Of a stretch of 64,000 bases of DNA, positions 51,951 to 61,549 are shown one piece after another (position 1 is the first letter of the stretch; each line of letters opens with the position of its first letter). Source of the DNA: Rachycentron canadum (lineage: Eukaryota; Chordata; Actinopteri; Carangiformes; Rachycentridae). The stretch lies in contig CM076669.1 in NCBI GenBank assembly GCA_038496675.1, positions 9,959,339 through 10,023,338 of the forward strand, in the 5' to 3' direction. The notes beneath the pieces were generated by a model. That model saw nothing but the letters and a program-made list of their open reading frames with translations. It made no database searches and was not told the DNA's origin. The translations under genes were made by a program, and so were the position numbers.

Positions 51951-52169
51951 GACGTTTTGTTTTCCCTTGGAGATAAAAGCAATATGATTACAACAATCTC
52001 ATTTTATTACTAATTTCAAGAATCCATGCTCTTATTTGTCGCTGGCGCAGCAGACACCAGTGTCATTCTTGAATAGGGAAATTTATCTTCTTGGAACACC
52101 TTGGAGTCATTTGAAATTGTACTTTGCAAATCCTTTCATATGTTCAAACAATCATTTCATAATTAATTA

Positions 52170-52555
52170 CCCCCCCCCCCCCCCCCCCCCACACACACAC
52201 ACANNNNNNNNNNNNNNNNNNNNNNNNNNNNNNNNNNNNNNNNNNNNNNNNNNNNNNNNNNNNNNNNNNNNNNNNNNNNNNNNNNNNNNNNNNNNNNNNN
52301 NNNNNNNNNNNNNNNNNNNNNNNNNNNNNNNNNNNNNNNNNNNNNNNNNNNNNNNNNNNNNNNNNNNNNNNNNNNNNNNNNNNNNNNNNNNNNNNNNNNN
52401 NNNNNNNNNNNNNNNNNNNNNNNNNNNNNNNNNNNNNNNNNNNNNNNNNNNNNNNNNNNNNNNNNNNNNNNNNNNNNNNNNNNNNNNNNNNNNNNNNNNN
52501 NNNNNNNNNNNNNNNNNNNNNNNNNNNNNNNNNNNNNNNNNNNNNNNNNNNNNNN

Positions 52556-52614
<59 letters not shown>
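52170..52614. repeat. C run and CA microsatellite interrupted by a 352-nt assembly gap
   Basis: Twenty-one C (52170-52190) lead into CA units, then N from 52204 to 52555, then CA units to 52614. The gap sits in simple repeat, so no gene need be missing. ORFs crossing it are artefacts. Confidence 0.95.
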
Positions 52615-52616
<2 letters not shown>

Positions 52617-53740
52617 AGGTGGTTTGGAAAACTGAAGTACATCAAATTACACTGCATTAATCCTAGCAATCATAAACTCCATCATGCCAACATCATCAAC
52701 ATAACTACAGCCCCCAGTGGCACATACTTTAAGAAACACATTACTCTACCTCAAAGTAAATCTATTACTAATTTTTCTGTAAAGCTCAATCTTTTAGTTT
52801 TGCATAAGATTGCACCATATGACAAGGTGCTATTGGAAATCAAGCACAACACTGAAATAAGATGAGCCTCTGCTATTTGAACATGATTGCTAGTGATTCC
52901 AGAGGACTGTAAAGTGTGTGCCGTTCAATATGTGAATGTGGTTGTTTGCACATTGAATTGATGTTTCAGTTATATAAATACCACAGGAAATAATTTCACT
53001 ACATATAAAAAGTATTAAAAAGACACAATTCACTGTGGTACTTCAAATTTCCCCCTTAAGACTTCATTAAAATAATAATATAGCACTTAAGCAGCAGGGT
53101 TAGAGGCAAGGTAAGAGGTCCTTTCTTCTTACTCAAAAGTAAAAGGGCAGATTGAAGGACAAGCTACATGTATCCATGAAAAACCCAGTATGACCTATTG
53201 TTTTTCTGTCATTTAAGTAACTGACTCTATTCAAATGTAAATAAATACATAAAATAACAAAAACCACTTGACCGAAATCACAAATACTGACAACAGAGAA
53301 ATATGAAATGACACCATTAAATTATATTGTAACAAAAGCAATTACAATGTAACAAAGACAACCGTCAGACACAGATGATAAAACACATCAGGTTGATGGC
53401 AGTGCATAATAGACACAGCAAAAGAACCAATAATTAATAAGTTAGCATGTGGTATAATCACATCATAGAACACAATCTTGAATATGCATTAATGATGCAT
53501 AACAACGAGCCACTGAAATTCTGCAGCCAAAAAAAAAGGTCGTTCAGTGCCACCATGTGGACATAAGAAGACATATGGTTGAAATATGTAAAAATGGAGC
53601 AATGTTGCAAACACCAAGTAACAATCAAATTATGTAAAATCAGGCACAATTACAAATTTTCTGTTTTATACATGTGCAACAAATCTGCAAACGTGACTTA
53701 ATGGTAACAATTAAAACACGCCGACATCCACAATATTGGT

Positions 53741-55469
53741 TCAAAGCAACATGGATGATATATAATCTTCTAAAACTTTCTGCTTCTCTTTAAAAATAGC
53801 CCCATCCTTCTTCAGGAGTGTTATCTCAGTCTCAAGAGCTCTGATTTTAGCCACAGTGCTTTCCTCCCTGCGGTCCAGTTCCAAGATCTTTGAATGCAAA
53901 CTCATGATCTTGCTCCAAAGCTGATCTTTGTCCGTGCCCGGTCTGCAGTACGAGTGCTCGTAAACAGAAACGTGCTCTCCCTCACTGGGTCCCTCCTCCC
54001 CCAGAAAGCAGCCTGTGGATTCATCTTTAACCATTTCCACAGGGATAAAACTTAAAGCCTGGCCCAGTGCTGCTTGGAGGGCAGCTACATCCACATTCGC
54101 CTCTCCATCTGAGAAAGGGCCCAGCGACTCACAGCACAACACAGTCACAGTGGAGTCAGAGAACTCTTCAGAATGGGGCTCATCACATGGGGACAATGCA
54201 AGGCAGGACGCTGTTGGCAAACCACTGTCACCTGGTACCTCACAAGCAGCAGTCTGTATCTCTGTTTGGTTTGTGTGACAGGAGATGCCAGTGTCTGACA
54301 CCAGAGGTAGTTCAAGTATCATCTCTGTGCGGTCCTCAACAGTGTTTTTTGTTGTACTTGAGAACTTTTTGCATGTTCTGCTCAAAATGAATGGCCGCTG
54401 ACTTAGAGGACAGTCAAATCCTGTGGGGTCAATGTCTAATGTCCTGGGTTTGACCTTGGGGCTCCTTTTAATGGTTGTTTCATTTTTCTCACCATCCTGA
54501 GATAAAAAGGAATTTATGTTAAATGCCAAAGTCAGCAAAGTGTAAGTACAAACACAATACTGTATCAAGCTGTATATCTATAATGGAACTGTGATGGACA
54601 AAAAAAATTGAAATAAGTGCTACTCAATTGCAAGCAATGGAAAATATTAATATATTCAGAACAGGCTTGTTGCACACCATACATTCTTGGCTTTTCTGAA
54701 AGTGAAAATGGGCTCTTCCACATTTTTGCCATTCAAGTTGCAGAAAAAATATCTAGGTTGGTCCTGAGCTCAATCTGTGGTGTGCAACAAGCCCTTTCTT
54801 CGTGGTAGAACTGTGACAGAAACTGAGACAGGGAATCAACACAGACACATACATCCTCAGTGGAGGGAAAAATGGTTGGGATGGCTGTGTTCTTCAAGTA
54901 GCGGATGCCCCATCGAATATCAAAGCAGTCCTCTGTGAAATGCTCGCTGCACAGGCACTGATGCCGACTCGGGGTCCACTCCTCCCGCTTCATGTTGTCC
55001 ACCCATTTCTGAAGCCTGGGCTTGTCTTGCAAGGGAAACCTTGGGGGGGAGGAGAAAGCAACATAAAGGGCTCTTTTTGGGGACAAAACTTTAGACGGAT
55101 TTCAGTGGGGAATTATCAGTTTCACTTGAATGTTGCATTGCCATCACTTCTCATTCATTCCAATGGTCTCTCAGTCACCTCATGTACCATTACAAGCAGG
55201 TAACCATGACATTTATTACCACTAAAATGACAACTTCTCAATGCCTCTATAACCAATATTAACATCAACCAAAGATGTTAAGACTAAGAGAAAAGAAGCA
55301 TTTGCAGCACAAATAAGCAAATACTTAGACTCTGACACACACACACACACACACACACACCAGAAAGCAAACAGAAAACATACGGATAGAAGCTAATTCT
55401 CTTGCTGTCTTGTCTAGATGAGCTTCCTCCGCGGTTTCTGCAAGCTTTCACAGCGCAGTACCGTGGCAT
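53741..55469 (-). CDS. thap5: THAP domain-containing protein 5
   Basis: Nuclear zinc-finger DNA-binding protein. Three exons on the minus strand, 55384-55469, 54853-55039 and 53741-54496, with GT-AG borders and matching phases, give 342 residues (human 395). It starts MPRYCAVKACRNR. The C2CH zinc ligands are Cys 5, Cys 10, Cys 59 and His 62, and the family's AVPTIF motif is present as AIPTIF. The middle region is poorly conserved and acidic. The C-terminus keeps EHSY, a match to the HCFC1-binding motif ([DE]HxY), followed by a coiled coil (LWSKIMSLHSKILELDRRE onward) that ends the protein at MLL. Intron 1 (344 nt) contains an AC microsatellite, and intron 2 (356 nt) contains a long-armed inverted repeat. 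It is divergently paired with dnajb9, as in human. Confidence 0.95.
54664..54793. repeat. Inverted repeat with 16-bp arms inside thap5 intron 2
   Basis: GGCTTGTTGCACACCA (54664-54679) and its exact reverse complement TGGTGTGCAACAAGCC (54778-54793) are 98 nt apart. Both lie in the 356-nt intron 54497-54852. The space between is not itself clearly paired. Confidence 0.85.
55335..55360. repeat. (AC)13 microsatellite in thap5 intron 1
   Basis: Thirteen AC units begin about 25 nt inside the thap5 intron 1 donor. Confidence 0.95.
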
Positions 55470-56063
55470 ATCTGCAGTGAAACTACATGAAAACGCTTCA
55501 CGGGGACACGTTTGTAGACAAAGATGTTTTGACAACACAAATCAGCCCGTAAAACTGTCACTTCCGGGTTGTAGATCTCTCGTAGCGGAAATGGCGTTTA
55601 TTTTAAAGATAGTAAACCTCCCTCCAAACGAGCGCACAACTATGAGGGAGCAATTAAACAAGATTTGCGTTCACATACATCATATTTAAACACCCAATTG
55701 CTGTCTTGTGTGAAAAAAATAAGTTATATAGTTATATAAACTATATAAATACTTACTCGGCTGAAAACATGTTTGATTCTCACACCTTAATCAATAAGCG
55801 AAGGCGGAAATAAATGCAGTTAACTCTCTTGCTTCGCTTGTATTCTCTTCGGGGTATCCAACATTCTCCACGTGCGCACTGTTTCCACCAATCAGAACGG
55901 TCTGAGTCACAGCGTTGAGAAATGAACCAATTGCGTTGCGAGTCGTGGTGTTACAGCTCAGGAATGCAGCTCGTCAACAATTGCTAGCTTTCGTTTCCCA
56001 TCAGCTGGAGGTGTCGACAGCTGATAGGAGTTGTCCCCCCCGCTTGTGTCACCCTGTCTCCAG
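55470..56063. promoter_or_regulatory. Shared divergent promoter of thap5 (minus) and dnajb9 (plus), with dnajb9 untranslated exon 1
   Basis: The two start codons are about 1 kb apart and face away from each other. The interval is relatively CpG-rich and has an ETS-type CTTCCGG (55561-55567), CCAAT boxes at 55888-55892 and 55927-55931, and an E-box-like CCACGTG at 55868-55874 that resembles the core bound by XBP1/ATF6. DNAJB9 is known to be induced by ER stress, but no perfect ERSE (CCAAT-N9-CCACG) is visible. A donor CAG/GTAAGC ends the dnajb9 untranslated first exon at 56063. Confidence 0.65.
55724..55748. repeat. AT-rich hairpin (10-bp stem, 5-nt loop)
   Basis: TTATATAGTT and AACTATATAA flank ATATA within the thap5-dnajb9 promoter interval. 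Being AT-rich, it is less unlikely by chance than the other hairpins. Confidence 0.6.
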
Positions 56064-56407
56064 GTAAGCTCTCTTCCCCCGAGGCGCATTAACAGCATTT
56101 TTTTTATTGACGCGTGTGGTTAATTTTAAACCGAGAAAAAAAAAAAAACCCAACAGAGGCTCATTAAGAAGGCAGAGCTTATTTGTGTTTCTTCCCTCCA
56201 CCAAAACAGTGAGTTGTCATTTTCTTGAGCCCAACGTCTCTCCGTTGAAACCAGCTAGCAAAAAGTAAGGTTGTGTAACGGCGCTATATATTAATTACTG
56301 TGGCTGTTATTTGACGAGTGGGTACCCGACTCTTGAATTTATGAACAGTTTCTAAAGTCTTCCTGTCTCAGGGGTCTGGAAAATGTCACTAACGGAGGTG
56401 TCAAACT

Positions 56408-56408
<1 letters not shown>

Positions 56409-56466
<58 letters not shown>
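56409..56466 (+). repeat. (CT)29 microsatellite forming the pyrimidine tract of the dnajb9 5'UTR intron
   Basis: Twenty-nine CT units end directly before the ACAG acceptor (56467-56470), so the repeat serves as the polypyrimidine tract for the exon carrying the dnajb9 start codon. Confidence 0.9.
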
Positions 56467-56468
<2 letters not shown>

Positions 56469-56495
56469 AGCAGCAAAGGTGTCAAAACCAGCAAT

Positions 56496-57814
56496 ATGGC
56501 AACAGCTCAGTCTGTGTTGCTGTTAGCAGTGCATGTCCTGCTGGTCTCAGAGTTCATCCTGGCCAAGAGAGACTACTACGACATACTGGGGGTGCCCAAA
56601 GATGCCAGTGAACGCCAGATCAAAAAGGCCTTCCACAAACTGGCCCTGAAGTACCACCCTGACCGAAACAAGGGCCCGGACGCTGAGGCCACGTTCAGAG
56701 ACATAGCAGAGGGTAAGTCTTTCTATACCAGGGAACACATATATAAGTCTTTTAACTTACAGTGTAGACTCAACTCTGTTTTTTTTAGATCAGGTCTCTT
56801 CTGTGTAGAGTAATTTTATGATGATTTATGGGGGTCAAGTGTAAGAAAGACAACCAGAGATTATAATATAGTTATAGTGCATAAATATAAAAAGTTCAGA
56901 AATGCTACTGGCAGTAAATTTGGAAATAGCTATGGTTAGGTGAGATAACATTGTATAACTGTGTGACAGCTTGTCATGTTACAGTGGGTCTTCAGTGTTT
57001 TCATTTCTTGTCTTTAGTACATTCCTAAGAGTCATAACAGTAACTTGTCTTATTTGTGTTGTCAGGTGATACCATTATGACAGCTGAACTTAAACTATGT
57101 TTCAGAGCCTATTTATAGCCACACTTTCATATAATGGGCCTTCCTTAAAATTGCACTTCACATTGAAGTTTAGGCATGTGACATGAAGATTTTGTTTTCT
57201 ACTGTAGTCTAAAATAAGCAGATAATGAACATCACAACACTGCTGAAAGTTGAAGTAATGTTATGATATGCTTGAGTGTCAGCAACCAACACAATAAATA
57301 ATGAAATCCGTCTTTGTCTCTTCCAGCATATGAGACGTTATCTGATGATAAGAGGAGGCGAGATTATGACCAGTTTGGCCATAGCCCATCACCGGGGGAG
57401 GGACATGGAGGAGGAGGAAGAGGTAATGACAACTACAACTTCAACCAGCACTACCAGTCCTTCAACTTCAACTTTGATGATATTTTCAAAGACCCTTTTG
57501 GTCAGCAACAACGACACCAACACCACTTTCACTCACACTCGCATACTCATAGTCAAGCCCATTCAAAGAGACACTTTGACAGCCACTTCCAGGCCCACCG
57601 GGAGTCTATGAACAGGCAGAGAAGACAGTTTCAGCAGGGTGGCTTCAGTGGAGGACTCTTTGATGACATGTTTGAGGACTTGGAGAAGATGTTCTCCTTT
57701 AACACCCACAGTTCCAGGACTGAAAGCAGATTCCAGAGCTCGGGAAAGCAGCACTGCAGGACAGTGACCCAGCGTAGGGGCAACATGGTGACCACCTTCA
57801 CTGACTGCTCCTGA
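56496..57814 (+). CDS. dnajb9: DnaJ homolog subfamily B member 9 (ERdj4), ER luminal J-protein
   Basis: Co-chaperone of BiP in the endoplasmic reticulum, known to help degrade misfolded proteins and to restrain IRE1. Two coding exons, 56496-56712 and 57327-57814, join at a phase-1 GT-AG intron to give 234 residues (human 223). Residues 1-23 are a hydrophobic signal sequence. The J domain (about 26-90) has the essential HPD at 54-56 and AYETLSDDKRRRDYD in helix IV. A Gly-rich stretch and FNFNFDDIFKD follow. Residues 136-163 carry 11 histidines and are not matched in human. The C-terminal half keeps GGLFDDMFEDLEKMFSF and HCRTVTQRRGNMVTTFTDCS, nearly identical to human. The 5'UTR is split, with exon 2 starting at 56471. 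Confidence 0.96.
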
Positions 57815-58925
57815 GACAAGCAGTAAACGGTGCTATACAGAGGGCAGCCACTTGAGACACTGCTAAGCATTTATGTGTGGTTTGAAATTGATTACTAATT
57901 TATCACTTGGTGGAATAGAAAATGGCTTTGTGCTTCTGTAATTTTCTTTGTGTAATTCCCTCGAGGAACAAATATCCAAGCTGGCCTGATAAATGGCTGC
58001 TTCCAAGCAATAACTCACGCACATTATTGCTCATAGCACAGTAGTAAGTCAATAAGATACCTCCCCATTATTTAGCTTTCCAGGTTCATTACGTTTACTT
58101 GTTTTCATTTTTATGATGATACAATCTACCACTCAGGTGTGGCCTAAAGCTAAAAGACTGTTTAAATGAAAAATATTACTTTTTCACTTGTGAGCAGTGA
58201 GGCAATAAGATTTCTCAAACATCAGCTGTAACATTGCAAAACATTCATCCTGCAGCTAGTCAGGCCATACTATCATTGTTCTCTCTAGAACAAACTTTTT
58301 GCTAATATAAGACCATGCTACGCTGAACTTAGCTTTGTGTACTGCTAGATTTATACATCTTGTTTCTTGATTTTTATCCATTAGCTTAAAGATTCAATTT
58401 CATAGTTGAAGTAACGCAAATTTGGATCTATAGCACTTGCATCAAATTTTGCTGTGAAAATGGAGCTTCACATCCTGCGATGTGTGCAAGTTGGCGATTA
58501 TCAACTGTTACCTCGTTTTAGTTTCTATCCACAGAGTTCTATCTACCTTCATTCAGTCAGGGCAGGAAAATTAAATCAGACCCATGGCATATACTGGTAA
58601 ACTTAACCACAGAGAATCTTTGTGTGCTCTCTCAGCTGTTTTGTAACCAGCTGTCATTATGGTTACAAAAAAACCTTTGTTTGCCAATGAAGCTGAAGAG
58701 TCTGAAAAGTTGAGTTTCCTAAACTGACCATAATGTGCAATATTTAGCTCCTTTGCTCTTCATGTTGCCTATCTTTAGAGACAATGCTATGTTAATGTCA
58801 TTGTCTGATGTATGCACTTTGTGAGTGTGTGTGTGTGAGTGTTTGTGTGTGTGTGTGTTGAGTGCCCTGAATGTTGATTGGTTGCATAATGTTTAAATAA
58901 TGAATAAAAAGTTACAAGAGCAAAT
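57815..58925 (+). other. dnajb9: dnajb9 3'UTR with poly(A) signal at 58903-58908
   Basis: About 1.1 kb of AT-rich sequence follows the stop codon and ends in AATAAA (58903-58908) with a T-rich stretch just after. A GT-rich repeat lies at about 58827-58859. No ORF is present. Confidence 0.65.
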
Positions 58926-59124
58926 GCATTTGTTTTCTATTATTGCTTATCATTTCAGGTAATATTGTTCAGGTAATGTTATTTTAAATATATGTTTACC
59001 TTTTCATTTGAACATTGTCTGGGTTAAATAACAGAATTAAATCTAGATTTAACATCTAAAGTTGTTGAGCTTCTTAGACCCCAGTATATTAAAATACTGT
59101 ATTTGTGTATACAGTGTATATATA

Positions 59125-59300
59125 AGGTGTGTAACGATTCATCAACTTCATCGATATATGTTACTAAGATCCAAATACATCAATAGGCGCGAGGCAAGTT
59201 GTCCTTCACAGGGACGTACTGTATATCAGTCTAAAATCCATTTGAAAGGTAAAAAAAAAAAAATTGATTGTATCGATACTAAGAATTTGCACATTATATT
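59125..59300. mobile_element. Possible degenerate non-autonomous DNA transposon
   Basis: GTGTAACGATTCATCAAC followed by CATCGATATATG, and later TTGTATCGATAC, recalls the repeated ATCGAT-type ends of some fish DNA-transposon-derived repeats. Ends and target-site duplication cannot be set and no transposase is present. A repeat-library search would decide. Confidence 0.25.
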
Positions 59301-59654
59301 TAAGCACAACAAACTTTAAATGAATGTATTTTTAGCACTTTTGATAGTGAGCTGCATTTGAAGTCCAGTGTGTGAAAACACTGGCTTTTGCAAGAAAAAG
59401 GAGATGTAAGATAATTAATTGATTATTAATTTATCACTGATTCCCTTACAATTAGTGCCAACAACACACTGAGGTTATTTTTCAGGCATTTCTAAACTTT
59501 ACTAATAGCATTTAATAAATGAAGTTGCATAAATTGCGATTTAATTTATCCCTGATTCTGTTACAACAAAAACACAAAACCTTTTCGGAATCCTCACCTG
59601 CACTGTCCAGTATCTAGGGATTTATTTCACAGTCACACATTTTCCTGTTATTTT

Positions 59655-59686
59655 TGTAGTGATGACACAACAGTGTCATCACTACA
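59655..59686. repeat. Perfect hairpin (14-bp stem, 4-nt loop)
   Basis: TGTAGTGATGACAC (59655-59668) and GTGTCATCACTACA (59673-59686) are exact reverse complements around AACA. Confidence 0.9.
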
Positions 59687-59931
59687 GTCAAGTGATATTC
59701 TCGAAAGTTGTTCCCGTTAACATCCAGTAGAGTGCGTACTTTCATAACAGAGGATGGCAGGGTTTAGAAGAGTGTTTGCAACAACTTGTCAAAGGGAACA
59801 GAATATGATAGAGAAGAAACTAACTTGACAAAAATGAGAATCGATTTCCCAAACTTCTCGCGCTGAGATTAACTATTAAAAACTGTGTTTTGAGACTTAG
59901 TCGGTGAAGGGGTAACTAGATTACTGGATAA

Positions 59932-59972
59932 TCTAGCATCACAGACACATGTATTATGTCTGTGATGCTAGA
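59932..59972. repeat. Perfect hairpin (16-bp stem, 9-nt loop)
   Basis: TCTAGCATCACAGACA (59932-59947) and TGTCTGTGATGCTAGA (59957-59972) are exact reverse complements. This is the longest perfect small-loop stem found in the window, only 246 nt from another. Confidence 0.9.
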
Positions 59973-61549
59973 ACAGTCAAATGTCCAAAGATTAAGATGT
60001 GGCCAACTGTAGGCCTGCCACACTGCAAGGCCACATTGTTGCTCACTATTAATAATTTTTGACTCATATAGTGCCGCAATATGACAAGATCTGCAGTCTG
60101 GAGGGAGGCAACTGAGGATACTGCCCTCAGTTTGGAAAGTAACAGGGGCATAAATGTGGGTCATTAACATGCCTGCGAGAACTGAAAAAGTAAACAAAAC
60201 TTGAGGACAAGTTAGGATAAGCTGCAATTATACAATTATAAAAAAAAAAATATCATTGTTCGAGGTGATCCACGGGATGAGCACAGCTGCATTAAAAGAT
60301 ATGCAACATCATATGTCAACTTGTAATTGATATAGTAACATGAAGTGGGCCTAAACATGAGTATTATCAGTATTTTAACCATGTTTTTCTTGTGTGATAG
60401 TGTGCATTTAATGTCATAATTTTAATGGTATTCTGTTTTTCAAGTTTAAAACTATCCACATCTCAAAACATTAACTTTGTTGGAACAGGCTACTAGTCCA
60501 CACATTCACTACTTCATAAATACCAAACTATGTTTTATGTAGCACAAGTATAACCTCCGAAGAGCCATGAGGAAAGCAACAGGTAGTAAGCATTTCGTAC
60601 ATGCTTGACTTGCCCTGAAATCTCCTGGTCAACTATTTACCCTCTGAGTCATCGTCCCCTCCCTGCTCCCTCCTGATATGTGACCCTGATTCCATCCACA
60701 GGCCCGTTTTTTATGTCATATGAGGTTTTACCGCCACCTCACACAAGCTGTGCTAACATTGATTATCACGGTATCCATGATACCATGTGTTTCATATTTC
60801 AATATTTATTCATATGTACTATTTTCAAATTCAAGAACAAACAGGTCCTATATTTTTATAGACTAAAAGGCCCTTACAAGCTTGCTCCCAAACTACTCAT
60901 ACTTCTGCTCAGAATAGATGAAATAATTCTTTTCCAACTTCACAAGCAGAGATTTCATGCTGTACAACGCAGGGAATCTCTATGGTCTAACAACATAGTC
61001 TTGAAAAAAAAAAGAAACATGACCAATCAAACCCAGCCAGACTTTCCCCCTCTTCTAAAAAAAGAGGCTACCTTCCCTCTCAGTTCAGTGTAGTCAGAGT
61101 TCACCCACACAAACAACCTGTCGACTGATCCTGCAAGACTGAGAACTGCAAAGCTCTTCAATATGATACTGCTGTAACACTCAACAATGGAACATTGAAT
61201 GAACTTCTCTGCTGCATAAATCCACCATATATAAATAGATATTTCTGTATTTAAGTGATGCAACTGCAGTACAATGAAATGCTTAATTTCACTGACTGAC
61301 ATCAAAATGATCTGTCTCCCAGGGCAAGTATATATTGATTTGTTTGTGCACTGTAAGGTCTGCATGACAGTAGTTATATAGACTGTACTGATCAGCACAA
61401 ATTTCTTACCATTAAATATTCAATTAGTAGTACATTTCACTGATAAAGCTACAGCAAAACACAAAAGACATACGTCACTGCCACTGTATCTGACTGATGT
61501 TTTATCTATATCTGCAATTTCCTTTTTTCATATCACCCTATTTTTGCAG

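Larger units (their letters stand above)
50938..53740. other. Receptor 3' flank, CA repeat with assembly gap, and spacer to thap5
   Basis: AT-rich DNA with several ATTAAA words (51281, 51540 area) that could serve as poly(A) signals for the receptor. It contains a perfect 15-bp hairpin at 51917-51950, a C run (52170-52190), CA repeats and 352 N. No coding exon is seen. The end near 53740 must contain the thap5 3'UTR on the minus strand. Confidence 0.55.
58926..61549. other. Spacer between dnajb9 and the aldose-reductase-like exons
   Basis: No exon encoding the expected AKR first-exon motif GLGTW could be found on the plus strand. The spacer contains a possible degenerate transposon (59125-59300), two perfect hairpins (59655-59686, 59932-59972) and a 137-codon ORF at 60680-61093 with no recognisable domain, which I take as chance. 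Confidence 0.55.

Noticed and set aside
52036..52669. Cys/Val and His/Thr ORFs across the second gap
   Set aside because: They are CA repeat and N; artefacts.
55868..55931. Canonical ER-stress response element in the dnajb9 promoter
   Set aside because: CCAAT and CCACG words occur, but not with the required 9-nt spacing or order, so only a loose E-box/UPRE-like site is noted.
60680..61093. 137-codon ORF upstream of the akr1b exons
   Set aside because: Composition is AT-driven (Ile, Leu, Lys, Phe), no domain is recognisable, and there is no similarity to the missing AKR first exon.
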